Shown here one piece after another: positions 34,960 through 43,093 of a stretch of DNA of 64,000 nt. Position numbers and translations under genes: made by a program. Each line of letters opens with the position of its first letter. The stretch's first letter is position 1. This DNA is from Bradyrhizobium sp. U87765 SZCCT0048 (GTDB lineage Bacteria; Pseudomonadota; Alphaproteobacteria; Rhizobiales; Xanthobacteraceae). The stretch lies in assembly GCF_018131225.1 (NCBI RefSeq), contig NZ_JAFCMM010000003.1, positions 384,001-448,000 on the forward strand, written 5' to 3'. The notes under the pieces are model-generated. The model saw nothing but the letters and a program-made list of their open reading frames with translations. It did no database searches and was not told where the DNA came from.

Positions 34960-35618
34960 GCGCCAAACCGACACCCGTCCCGCCCCGTCCGGCGCCGCGA
35001 CTCTACCTCGCGACGCCGGTGGTGACCGATCCTGCGCCGCTCGCGGGCGCATTGCCCGAGCTGCTGGACGGCCTCGACATTGCCGCCGTTCTCGTCCGGC
35101 TCACGCCGAGCGACGACCGCACCCTGACCGAGCGCGCCAAGAAGCTGGTGGCGCCCATTCAGCGTGCCGACGTCGCCTGCCTGCTCGACGGCCATGCTGG
35201 CATCGTCGCCCGCTCCGGCGCCGACGGCGCCCATCTGACGGGAATGGCGGCCGCCACCGAGGCGCTGGAAAGCCTTCGGCCCCAGCGTATCGCCGGAGTC
35301 GGCGGCCTCATCACCCGCCATGACGCCATGCTGGCCGGCGAGGCCGGCGCCGACTACGTGCTGTTCGGCGAGCCCGACGCGGCCGGCAAGCGGCCTTCGG
35401 TGGAGGCGATCTGCGAGCGCCTGCAGTGGTGGAACGAGCTGTTCGAGCCGCCCTGCATCGGTCATGCCGAGACCCTCGCGGAGGCCAGGGCCTTCGTTGC
35501 CGCAGGCGCCGATTTCGTGCTGGTCGGCGACCTCGTCTGGGAAGATCCGCGCGGCCCGCGCGCGGCGCTGATGGACGTTGCTCAGGCGATCGTCCAGGAT
35601 CGGGAGCGTCAAGACTAG
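34956..35618 (+). CDS. ThiE/TenI-like TIM-barrel protein, probably not a canonical TMP synthase
   Basis: This 220-residue protein has the thiamine-phosphate-synthase barrel order (RLYLATPVVTD, ADVACLLDGHAGIVARSGADGAHLTG, RIAGVGGLITRHDAMLAGEAGADYVLFGEPD, AAGADFVLVGDLVWED). The usual residues of active ThiE are missing: DGAHLTGM replaces the DGVHLGQED kind, and there is no pyrophosphate-type GPST site. It starts with GTG overlapping the fba stop, so it is translated with aldolase. No thi genes are near. Its role is probably regulatory or metabolic and is unknown. Confidence 0.75.
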   Translation: MSAKPTPVPPRPAPRLYLATPVVTDPAPLAGALPELLDGLDIAAVLVRLTPSDDRTLTERAKKLVAPIQRADVACLLDGHAGIVARSGADGAHLTGMAAATEALESLRPQRIAGVGGLITRHDAMLAGEAGADYVLFGEPDAAGKRPSVEAICERLQWWNELFEPPCIGHAETLAEARAFVAAGADFVLVGDLVWEDPRGPRAALMDVAQAIVQDRERQD

Positions 35619-35738
35619 GCTTCGCAGCAATGTTGCCGCGAAGCCTCCATATGAACGCCCCAACCTCCAGCACTACGTGTACCGAATTCATCGGCGGCCT
35701 CGCGGCACGCAATCCCGGCAGGGGCCGGCAAGGAAGGA

Positions 35739-36848
35739 ATGATGCCGACCGGGATGAAAGTCCTGCGCGTTGCGCTGCTGACGACGTGCTGCCTCGGATG
35801 GAATGCGATCGATCGTGCGCAGGCGCAGATCTCGCTGACCCCGCCGGGCGTTCAGCAGCCGCCCAAGGCTGCTCCGCCAGCAGCCCCGAAGCCCGCGCCA
35901 ACGCCGGCCACCAAAAAGGCGGCCCCGGCGCCAGCGGCGAAGGCTGCGCCGACCGCCGCGAAGGCGGCACCGCCTGCGGCCGCCGCGACGCCCGCCCCCG
36001 CGCCGGACGACCCCAATGTCGACCTCGCCTACGGCGCCTACCAGCGCGGCCAGTATGGCCAGGCGCTGAAGATCGCGACCCAGCGCGCCAACGACAAGGG
36101 CGACATCAAGGCCATGACCTTGCTCGGCGAGCTCTATGCCAATGGCTTCGGCACCAACCGCGACGACGCCAAGGCGGCGCTGTGGTACAAGGCTGCCGCC
36201 GATCGCGGCGACCGCGAGGCGATGTTCGCGCTGGCCATGTTCCGTATCGCCGGCCGCGGTGGACCGGCGGACCGCAGCGAGGGCGCCAAGCTGCTGGCCT
36301 CCGCGGCCAAGCTCGGCAAGGCGGCGGCGGCCTACAACCTCGGCTTGCTCTATCTCGAAGGCCAGACCTTTCCGCAGGACCTCAAGCGCGCCGCGGAGCT
36401 ATTCCGCCAAGCGGCCGACGCCGGCAGCCCGGAGGCGCAGTATGCACTGGCGACCTTCTACAAGGAGGGGCGCGGCGTCGAGAAGAACCTCACCGAGGCC
36501 GCCAGGCTGCTGCAGAAGGCCTCGATCGCCAACTACCTCGACGCCGAGGTCGAGTACGCCATCGCCCTGTTCAATGGCACCGGCGTCCCCAAGGACGAGG
36601 ATGCCGCGGTGAAGCTGCTGTGGCGGGCCTCCCGACAGGGTAGCCCGATCGCCCAGAATCGCCTCGCGCGGGTGCTGGTGGCGGGAATCGGCGCCCCCGT
36701 GGACAAGATCGAGGGGTTGAAATGGCACCTGATCGCCAAAGCCGGCGGCAACGGCGACCTGATGCTGGACACGGAACTTCAGAAGCTGTCGCCAGAGGAC
36801 CGCGCCAAGGCCGAGGCCAGCGCGCGGCACTGGCTGACCGGCAAGTGA
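35739..36848 (+). CDS. Secreted Sel1/TPR-repeat protein
   Basis: This 369-residue protein begins with a signal peptide (MKVLRVALLTTCCLGWNAIDRAQAQ, from the third possible ATG; AAGGAAGGA precedes the first pair). It is followed by a 60-residue Pro/Ala/Lys-rich linker. From about residue 100 it carries Sel1-like repeats (AMTLLGELYANGFGTNRDDAKAALWYKAAADRG; AAYNLGLLYLEG; AQYALATFYKEGRGVEKN; AEVEYAIALFNGTGVPKDEDAA; AQNRLARVLVAG). These form a superhelical protein-binding scaffold. It probably works in the periplasm or on the envelope. Its partner is unknown. It stands alone between the ThiE-like gene and suhB. Confidence 0.85.
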   Translation: MMPTGMKVLRVALLTTCCLGWNAIDRAQAQISLTPPGVQQPPKAAPPAAPKPAPTPATKKAAPAPAAKAAPTAAKAAPPAAAATPAPAPDDPNVDLAYGAYQRGQYGQALKIATQRANDKGDIKAMTLLGELYANGFGTNRDDAKAALWYKAAADRGDREAMFALAMFRIAGRGGPADRSEGAKLLASAAKLGKAAAAYNLGLLYLEGQTFPQDLKRAAELFRQAADAGSPEAQYALATFYKEGRGVEKNLTEAARLLQKASIANYLDAEVEYAIALFNGTGVPKDEDAAVKLLWRASRQGSPIAQNRLARVLVAGIGAPVDKIEGLKWHLIAKAGGNGDLMLDTELQKLSPEDRAKAEASARHWLTGK

Positions 36849-36979
36849 CGCCCGGCACGGGCCTCCACCATGATCATTGCCTGATCGCCCCTTGACGTTG
36901 CCGCCGGGTCAGGGCACCCAACCGGCATCCATCCCTTTTCCTCCAATCGACCCTGCCCGGGGTCGCCGTGAATCGAGCC

Positions 36980-37771
36980 ATGATCCCCTCAGCCCTCATC
37001 AACGTCATGGTGAAAGCCGCGCGCCGCGCCGGCCGCAGCCTCAAGCGCGATCTCGGCGAGATCGAAAACCTGCAGGTCTCGATGAAGGGCCCGGCCAACT
37101 TCGTCAGCGCCGCGGACAAGCGCGCCGAGGAGATGCTGTACGACGATCTCGCCAAGGCGCGCCCGGGCTATGGCTTCCTCGGCGAGGAAGGCGGCGCCCG
37201 CGAGGGCACGGACAAGAGCCACACCTGGATTGTCGATCCGCTCGACGGCACCACCAATTTCCTGCACGGCATTCCGCAGTTCGCGATCTCGATCGGCCTG
37301 CTGCGCGAGGACACGCTGATTGCCGGCGTGATCTACAATCCGGCCAATGACGAGCTCTACGTCGCCGAGCGCGGCAAGGGTGCTTTCCTCAACGACCAGC
37401 GCCTGCGAGTCGCCGGCCGCAAGCAGCTCAATGAGAGCGTGATCGCCTGTGGCCTGCCGCATATCGGCCGCGGCAATCTCGGGCTTGCTCATCGCGAACT
37501 CGGTGCGATGATGCCGAAGGTCGCCGGCCTGCGCCGCTTCGGCGCCGCATCGCTCGATCTCGCCGGTGTCGCGGCCGGCCGCCTCGATGGCTACTGGGAA
37601 CGCGACCTGCAGCCCTGGGATCTCGCCGCAGGCATGCTGATGATCCGCGAAGCCGGCGGCAAGGTCTCGGGCACACAAGGTAGCGACGACCCGCTCAAGA
37701 CCGGCGATGTGGTCTGCGGCAACGAGACCATCCATCGTGAATTGCTCAAAGTGCTCAACGCGCTGCCCTGA
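36980..37771 (+). CDS. suhB: Inositol monophosphatase family protein (SuhB-like)
   Basis: This 263-residue Mg-dependent phosphatase has the family motifs NFVSAADKRAEEM, the metal site GEEGG (E in FLGEEGG), IVDPLDGTTNFLHGIP with the aspartates and Thr, and the C-terminal YWERDLQPWDLAAGMLMIREAGG. The likely start is ATG 36980, with a GTG at 36968 as alternative; homologues begin near MIPSALINVMVKAARRAG. It hydrolyses inositol-1-phosphate or related sugar phosphates; SuhB-type members also act in rRNA antitermination in enterobacteria, which is not shown here. Confidence 0.93.
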   Translation: MIPSALINVMVKAARRAGRSLKRDLGEIENLQVSMKGPANFVSAADKRAEEMLYDDLAKARPGYGFLGEEGGAREGTDKSHTWIVDPLDGTTNFLHGIPQFAISIGLLREDTLIAGVIYNPANDELYVAERGKGAFLNDQRLRVAGRKQLNESVIACGLPHIGRGNLGLAHRELGAMMPKVAGLRRFGAASLDLAGVAAGRLDGYWERDLQPWDLAAGMLMIREAGGKVSGTQGSDDPLKTGDVVCGNETIHRELLKVLNALP

Positions 37772-37900
37772 TCGACCGCGCCGGCGCGGAGATTGCGTCC
37801 GCGCCCGGGCCTTGCTTTCCCGGCAGACCGGTATGCACCCGCGGTCAATTGATCGCAGCTGCAACTGGTCGTAACATCGCAGCTCGATCGAGCTTCGACC

Positions 37901-38401
37901 ATGCAGACGTCCGCCGCCAAACTTCCCTTGCACCGATCTCCCATCGGGATCGGCTTGATGGCCGGGCCAACCATCGTGCTCGCGGTGGGCCTGTTCGCAT
38001 GGCTTGCACGCGATCCGCTCGACCGCTTCAAGGTCGTCGCCGTGCTGCATGACGCCTCGCAGGCCCGCTATGCCGCGATCTACCACTACGATCATGCCGA
38101 CAGCTCGAGCGCCGTGACCGCGGCGTGGATTTCGTCCGGACGCCCGCCGGAAGTCGGTTCGACACGTCGGCCGCGCGGCGGACCTGCGCTGGTGTGGCCA
38201 GGCCTGCCCGACCAGTTGCGGATGCGTTGGGAGAAAGACAATCCGCGCCTGATCGCCGAAGTCGACGGCCCCGCCGAGGTGCACAGCGGCGAAGCCTTCT
38301 CCAACTGTTCCTATGATTCGGCTGAAACGCCGGCGATCTGCGTCGACCCCAAGCGCATCGAGGTGCGCTCGGTCACGCCGCCGCCAGCCGGTAGTGGCTG
38401 A
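37901..38401 (+). CDS. Hypothetical single-pass membrane protein
   Basis: This 166-residue protein has one hydrophobic helix near its N-terminus (residues 16-36, IGLMAGPTIVLAVGLFAWLA). A mostly extracytoplasmic domain with two cysteines near the end (FSNCSYDSAETPAICVDP) may form a disulfide. I do not recognise its family. Its last 29 bases overlap, tail to tail, the convergent cyclopropane-synthase-like gene. There is no obvious functional partner besides its neighbours suhB and the lipid pair. Confidence 0.6.
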   Translation: MQTSAAKLPLHRSPIGIGLMAGPTIVLAVGLFAWLARDPLDRFKVVAVLHDASQARYAAIYHYDHADSSSAVTAAWISSGRPPEVGSTRRPRGGPALVWPGLPDQLRMRWEKDNPRLIAEVDGPAEVHSGEAFSNCSYDSAETPAICVDPKRIEVRSVTPPPAGSG

Positions 38402-39398
38402 CGCCCCATTCCTCGCCGCCGGCATGACCGAACAGTCCTGCGGTGGCGAGAAAGAACCAGCGCCAGCGCCGCATCCACAACCGCGTCTCCTCGCCATAGA
38501 CCGGACGCAGCACCTCGTCGATCGCCTCGCGGTGGGCGTCGAAGTTGTGCAGCCAGTCCTGCGCCGTGCGCTGATAGTGCACGCCGCTCCATCGCCACTC
38601 CTGTTCCACCGTGAACAGGTCGGCATACTGCCGGATCAGGCGATGGCTCGGCATCACGCCGCCTGTGAAGAAATGCTGCGCGATCCAGTCGGCACGGTCG
38701 CCGTGATCGAACAGGTATGCGCCGCAGCGATGCGTGAAGATGTGCATGAAGAAGCGGCCGTTCGGCGCCAGCCAGCCGCGAACACGCGTCAGCAGTTCGC
38801 GCCAGTTCATCATGTGCTCGAACATCTCGACGGAGACGATGCGATCGAAGCGCTCGGCGGGCGCGAAATCGTTCATGTCCGCGGTGACGACCGTGAGGTT
38901 GCGCAGGCCACGCGCCCGCGCCTGCCCCTCGATATGGGCGCGCTGCGATTGCGAATTCGACACGGCGACGATGCAGGCGCGGGGGAATTCCCGTGCCATC
39001 CACAACGACAGCGAGCCCCAGCCGCAGCCGAGCTCGAGGATACGCTGGCCATCGGCGAGGCCGGCGCGCACGCAGGTCTGCCGCAAGGCCTCCTCCTCGG
39101 CCTCCTGCAGCGTTGCCCCGGCGGTCGCGTAGAAGCAGCTGGAATACTTGCGGTACGGCCCCAGCACCATGCCGAAGAACGCCGCCGGCACCTCGTAGTG
39201 CTGGGCATTGGCGGCGCCGGTGTGCTCGGCGATCGCTCGCGCGGTCATCTGGCGGGCGAATGCCGCATCGCTCGCCGCATCGCCGCGCGACAGCCGCTGC
39301 GCGGTGCGGGCGCACAGCGCCTGAATGCCGGCGCGCACCATCACGTCGGGCAACGGCGCGCGCTCGGCAGCCGCAATGAGATTGGCGATCATGGTCAT
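38373..39398 (-). CDS. Cyclopropane-fatty-acyl-phospholipid synthase-like methyltransferase
   Basis: This 341-residue SAM-dependent methyltransferase belongs to the cyclopropane synthase family. The substrate-side motif is QHYEVPAAFFGMVLGPYRKYSSCFY, the SAM loop ELGCGWGSLSLWMA (about residues 124-137), then VSNSQSQRAHIEGQARARGL and DRIVSVEMFEHMMNW. It would add a methyl or methylene to unsaturated acyl chains in phospholipids. The ATG at 39398 follows GGAG and gives a good N-terminus. It lies 32 bases after a DUF1295 gene, so the two are one operon and probably act on the same lipids. It is distinct from cfa in that no paired thioesterase or FAD-dependent gene is nearby. Confidence 0.88.
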   Translation of the reverse strand: MTMIANLIAAAERAPLPDVMVRAGIQALCARTAQRLSRGDAASDAAFARQMTARAIAEHTGAANAQHYEVPAAFFGMVLGPYRKYSSCFYATAGATLQEAEEEALRQTCVRAGLADGQRILELGCGWGSLSLWMAREFPRACIVAVSNSQSQRAHIEGQARARGLRNLTVVTADMNDFAPAERFDRIVSVEMFEHMMNWRELLTRVRGWLAPNGRFFMHIFTHRCGAYLFDHGDRADWIAQHFFTGGVMPSHRLIRQYADLFTVEQEWRWSGVHYQRTAQDWLHNFDAHREAIDEVLRPVYGEETRLWMRRWRWFFLATAGLFGHAGGEEWGVSHYRLAAA

Positions 39399-39430
39399 GG
39401 CGGCGTGCGCTCCATCGGAGAAAACTGAAC

Positions 39431-40246
39431 TCAGCGGTCCGCCGCGACGCGCGGCGACCAGGGAAAGAAGCGGCTGGTGCGCGCCTGATAGGCGCGGTAG
39501 GCGTCGCCGCGCGAGCGCAGCATCTGCTCCTCGAGGGGCGGAATGCCGGTGACATGGACGAGGATCCAGTACATGACCAGCGGCGCCGGCAGCGCCGCGA
39601 AGCCCCAGGGATAACCGAGCGGATCGGCGAACGAGATCGCCATCACCGGGTAGGCCAGCCAACCCAGCCACTGGAAGAAATAGTTGGGATGCCGCGACAG
39701 CCGCCACAGCCCGGCGTCGCAGACCCGGCCGCGATTGACGGCAGCGCCGCGGAAACGCTTCAGCTGCGTGTCCGCGACCGCTTCGCCGGCGATGCCCGCG
39801 GCGAGAAGCAGGGCGCCAAGCAGATCCTGTGCGTCGAGCGGCCGTGGCGCGTGTGCCGCAACGAATATCGCGAACACCAGCGGCAACGAGCCCAGCGCCT
39901 GGTTCTGCAGGAAGACAAACATGCGGCGCGGCGCTTCCGCGCCCCAGTCTGCCGCGAAGCGGGCATAGCGCGGATCGTCGGTGATGCCGGCGCTGCGCTG
40001 GGCGATATGGCTGCCGAGCCGCAACGCCCACAATGCGATCAGCGCCGCGACCAGCCACTGCCGCGGCCCGGGGATTGACCCTTGCAGGGGCCACAGCGCC
40101 CCCGCGGCGCCGATGACGCCGAGCGAGAACGTCCAGATGGTATCGACCCAGCCCGAATTGCCGGTGCGCTGCTGTACCAGCCACGCCCCCGCCATGCAGA
40201 CGGCGAAGGCCACCGCCATCAGCACCAGCGCCACCACAAAGACCAT
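39431..40246 (-). CDS. DUF1295 membrane protein (steroid 5-alpha-reductase-like)
   Basis: This is a 271-residue multi-pass inner-membrane protein, with about six to seven helices (VFVVALVLMAVAFAVCMAGAWLV; LVAALIALWALRLGSHIA; ALGSLPLVFAIFVAAHA; LLGALLLAAGIAGEAVADTQL). It ends with the family motif CDAGLWRLSRHPNYFFQWLGW and GIPPLEEQMLRSRGDAYRAYQARTSRFFPW. These match the NAD(P)H-binding tail of DUF1295 and steroid 5-alpha-reductase-like enzymes. GGGAGGCG precedes the ATG. It is first in an operon with the methyltransferase, suggesting a modification of membrane acyl chains or a related lipid. Confidence 0.88.
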   Translation of the reverse strand: MVFVVALVLMAVAFAVCMAGAWLVQQRTGNSGWVDTIWTFSLGVIGAAGALWPLQGSIPGPRQWLVAALIALWALRLGSHIAQRSAGITDDPRYARFAADWGAEAPRRMFVFLQNQALGSLPLVFAIFVAAHAPRPLDAQDLLGALLLAAGIAGEAVADTQLKRFRGAAVNRGRVCDAGLWRLSRHPNYFFQWLGWLAYPVMAISFADPLGYPWGFAALPAPLVMYWILVHVTGIPPLEEQMLRSRGDAYRAYQARTSRFFPWSPRVAADR

Positions 40247-40451
40247 CGCACCGCGCCTCCCGCCCTGTCACGGGCCATTGATATTGCTGAGATACGAGCG
40301 CCCGTGCGGGCGGTTTCAACGCGGCGCGACGGCCGCCCGACCGGTTCCGCTCACGACGGCGTTGCGGCCATGCTCCACCTTTCTTCCCGCCGCCGCTGTG
40401 CCATATTGGCAGAACAACACGCCTCACGTGCAAGGACAGCAGACCCTCGAC

Positions 40452-41468
40452 ATGGCGCCCAGTTCATCAGACCGCTTTGCAGACGAAATCGCCCCCACGA
40501 AGCTCTCCTCGCCGCGGATCTTCCTGGTCCGCATGCTGGTATTCCTCATCCTGTGCGGACTGGTGCTGGTCGTGCTGTACAAGCAGGTCTGGGGCGCGTT
40601 CCTCGCAAACCCCGGCCTCAACGCGCTGATCGGCGCGGTGCTGGCGATCGGCATCATCCTGTCATTCCGCCAGGTGATCCGGCTCTATCCCGAGGTGTCC
40701 TGGGTCAACAGCTTCCGCATCGCCGATCCCGGCCTTGCGGTCGACCGCCGGCCGCGGCTACTGGCGCCGATGGCGGCCATCCTCGGCGATCGCGCCGGGC
40801 GCATGACCATCACCCAGCAGACCATGCGTCACCTGCTGGATTCCATCGCCACCCGTCTCGACGAGGCGCGGGATATCTCCCGCTACATGACCGGCCTCCT
40901 CGTATTCCTCGGCCTGCTCGGCACATTCTGGGGCCTGATCGAGACGGTCGGCTCGGTCGGCAAGGTCATCGACGGCCTCAAGGTCGGCGGTGACGCCGGC
41001 GCGGTGTTCGACACCTTGAAGGAAGGCCTCGCCGCGCCGCTCGGCGGCATGGGCATCTCGTTCTCGTCGTCGCTGTTCGGCCTCGCCGGTTCGCTGATTC
41101 TCGGCTTTCTCGACCTGCAGTCGAGCCAGGCGCAGAATCGTTTCTATACGGATCTGGAGGACTGGCTGGCGTCGACCGTGCGCGAGTACTCGTCCGAGCG
41201 CGGCGCCGGCGGCGTGCCGCTCGCCGGTTCGGACGGCGCCGAGATCCGCACCGCGATCGAACGGCTGCGCGCGACGGTCGAGGACATGGGCTCCAACCGC
41301 TCCACCTCGACCGCGATGGCCAATCTCGCCGACGCCATCCAGGGGCTCGTGCAGCACATGCGCAACGAGCAGCAGATGATCCGCGAATGGGCCGACGGCC
41401 AGGGTGAGAACAACCGCGAGATCCGCAAGCTGCTGGAACAGATTGCCCGCCAGCCCGAGAAAAACTGA
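40452..41468 (+). CDS. MotA/TolQ/ExbB-type proton-channel protein
   Basis: This 338-residue inner-membrane protein has four hydrophobic segments: about residues 24-45 (IFLVRMLVFLILCGLVLVVLY), 55-72 (LNALIGAVLAIGIILSF), then the MotA/ExbB core LLVFLGLLGTFWGLIETVG and GMGISFSSSLFGLAGSLILGFLDL (about 155-230). Conserved Pro/Gly and Thr positions of the channel are present. The last 90 residues are helical and charged, ending in a probable coiled coil (LVQHMRNEQQMIREWADGQGENNREIRKLLEQIAR). It lies 33 bases before an OmpA/MotB-like partner, so the two likely form an ion-driven force unit pulling on peptidoglycan. The start at 40452 is not fixed by a strong ribosome site. Confidence 0.87.
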   Translation: MAPSSSDRFADEIAPTKLSSPRIFLVRMLVFLILCGLVLVVLYKQVWGAFLANPGLNALIGAVLAIGIILSFRQVIRLYPEVSWVNSFRIADPGLAVDRRPRLLAPMAAILGDRAGRMTITQQTMRHLLDSIATRLDEARDISRYMTGLLVFLGLLGTFWGLIETVGSVGKVIDGLKVGGDAGAVFDTLKEGLAAPLGGMGISFSSSLFGLAGSLILGFLDLQSSQAQNRFYTDLEDWLASTVREYSSERGAGGVPLAGSDGAEIRTAIERLRATVEDMGSNRSTSTAMANLADAIQGLVQHMRNEQQMIREWADGQGENNREIRKLLEQIARQPEKN

Positions 41469-41501
41469 CGCGCCGCCCCCACGATCACGGAGATTGCCGA
41501 T

Positions 41502-42530
41502 ATGGCGCTTGCCCGCGGCCGCCGGTCCGAATCCGGTTTCAACTACTGGCCAGGCTTCGTCGATGCGCTGTCGACGCTGGTGCTGGCGATCGTCTTCCTG
41601 CTGTCGGTGTTCCTGGTGGTGCAGTTCTTCCTCTCGCAGGAGGTCACGGGCAAGGACAAGGCGCTGGAGCGGCTCAACGCCCAGATCGCCCAGCTCACCG
41701 ACCTGTTGTCGCTGGAGAAGCTCGGCAAGCTCAATCTCGAGGACCAGCTCGGCCAGATGCGCGCCGGCCTTTCGGCCGCGGAGGGCGAACGCGACCGCGT
41801 CAAGGGGCTGTATGACGGCCTCGCCGCCGCGGGCAACGACGCCGCCGGCCGCGCCAGCGAACTCGGCAAGGCGCTGGATTCGGAGAAGCAGCTGTCGAGC
41901 CGCGCGCTGGCGCAGGTCGAGGTGCTGAACCAGCAGATCAGCGCCCTGCGCCGCCAGCTCGCCGCACTGGAGCAGGCGCTCGACGCCTCCGAGAAGAAGG
42001 ACAAGGAATCGCAGGGCCGCATCGCCGATCTCGGCTCGCGCCTCAACGTCGCGCTGGCGCAACGCGTGCAGGAATTGTCGCGCTATCGCTCGGAATTCTT
42101 CGGGCGGCTGCGCGCCATCCTTGGCAACCGTCCCGATATCCGCGTGGTCGGCGACCGCTTCGTGTTCCAGTCGGAAGTCTTCTTCGACACCGGCCAGGCG
42201 CAGCTGCTGCCAGAAGGCCGGGCCGAGCTCGACCAGCTCGCCAGCGCGCTGGCCGACCTCGACAAGCAGATTCCGAACGAAATTCCGTGGGTGCTGCGCG
42301 TCGACGGCCACACCGACACGCGCCCGATCGCCAGTCCCGAGTTCAAGTCGAACTGGGAACTGTCGGCGGCGCGCGCCATCTCCGTGGTGCAGTACCTGAT
42401 CTCCAAAGGCGTGTCGCCACAGCGTCTCGTCGCCGCCGGCTTCGGCGAATTCCAGCCGCTCGATGCCGCCAAGACCGACGAGGCCTACGCCCGCAACCGC
42501 CGCATCGAGCTGAAGCTGACGGAGCGCTAG
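41502..42530 (+). CDS. MotB/OmpA-like peptidoglycan-binding protein
   Basis: This 342-residue protein begins with one membrane helix (NYWPGFVDALSTLVLAIVFLLSVFLVVQFFL) carrying an Asp in FVDAL where MotB and ExbD have the proton-binding Asp. Residues 45-205 are a long coiled coil (KALERLNAQIAQLTDLLSLE; LSSRALAQVEVLNQQISALRRQLAAL). Residues 215-342 are an OmpA domain (FVFQSEVFFDTGQAQLLPEG, then VDGHTDTRPI with the diaminopimelate-binding Asp, and ARNRRIELKL). This is the ordinary partner of the ExbB-like protein just upstream. ZorB of Zorya has a similar plan, but no ZorC/D/E gene is near. Confidence 0.9.
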   Translation: MALARGRRSESGFNYWPGFVDALSTLVLAIVFLLSVFLVVQFFLSQEVTGKDKALERLNAQIAQLTDLLSLEKLGKLNLEDQLGQMRAGLSAAEGERDRVKGLYDGLAAAGNDAAGRASELGKALDSEKQLSSRALAQVEVLNQQISALRRQLAALEQALDASEKKDKESQGRIADLGSRLNVALAQRVQELSRYRSEFFGRLRAILGNRPDIRVVGDRFVFQSEVFFDTGQAQLLPEGRAELDQLASALADLDKQIPNEIPWVLRVDGHTDTRPIASPEFKSNWELSAARAISVVQYLISKGVSPQRLVAAGFGEFQPLDAAKTDEAYARNRRIELKLTER

Positions 42531-42543
42531 CCTGATGCGCGCT

Positions 42544-42567
42544 CGCGCCGGTTTTTTCCGGCGCGTT
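42544..42567 (+). terminator. Rho-independent terminator after the OmpA/MotB-like gene
   Basis: An 8-base perfect stem (CGCGCCGG, 42544-42551, with 42558-42565) has a loop of six T and a short TT after it. It starts 13 bases past the stop. Confidence 0.65.
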
Positions 42568-42629
42568 GTCGTCGCGCCAACCGATGCCGCCCCCGAATTC
42601 AAGTCCGGGGGCAGGCGCTCGACAACGCG

Positions 42630-42932
42630 CTAGGCTTTGAAGAGCTCGTGCATCGGCCCGATCGCCTCCGGGCCATAGCCGACCGAACCCACGGGGATCC
42701 GTCCGCCGATGGCGTCGATGATCCGCGCCGTCCAAACCGGACCGAAGCCGCCGCACAATTCGAGCAACTGGACACCGTCGTCGACAAGCTGCCTTGCGAT
42801 CGCCGGTCCGTCCGACGCCTGGCTCACGCCCACCGCAATCATTTCAAATCGCTTCGATGACATGACCATGCGGTGACGCGCCGGATCGAGCGCTGCACCG
42901 GTGACGATGAAGCCAAATTTCTGAAGACCCAT
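42630..42932 (-). CDS. DUF6506-type small protein
   Basis: This 100-residue protein matches the DUF6506 pattern: LQKFGFIVTGAALDPARHRMVMSS, GVSQASDGPAIARQLVDDGVQLLELCGGFGP and AIGGRIPVGSVGYGPE. It resembles a small alpha/beta protein and has no catalytic motif I can name. It is divergent from a LysR regulator, with 161 bases between, which is the normal setting of a LysR target. No partner enzyme is attached. Confidence 0.72.
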   Translation of the reverse strand: MGLQKFGFIVTGAALDPARHRMVMSSKRFEMIAVGVSQASDGPAIARQLVDDGVQLLELCGGFGPVWTARIIDAIGGRIPVGSVGYGPEAIGPMHELFKA

Positions 42933-43017
42933 TTTTCACTCCTCGACATGCCGAAGCATCAGGCGATCGTTCCGGCCTCCGGTGGAGATCCGCCAGAAGA
43001 CACATCCCAACCTTCGC

Positions 43018-43031
43018 ATCGACATGTTGAT
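43018..43031. promoter_or_regulatory. Possible LysR binding site
   Basis: ATCGACATGTTGAT is a near-palindrome 63-76 bases upstream of the LysR start, in the gap shared with the divergent DUF6506 gene. It fits the spacing of LysR recognition sites, but the match is weak. Confidence 0.3.
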
Positions 43032-43093
43032 CGCCCGCGCAGTACAGTCCCGTCCAACGCTATTTCGGACCGAGTTGAGACCGAAGGGGACCG

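Noticed and set aside
40452..42530. A Zorya anti-phage system
   Set aside because: Only the two motor-like proteins are present. No ZorC, ZorD or ZorE and no other defence gene lies nearby.
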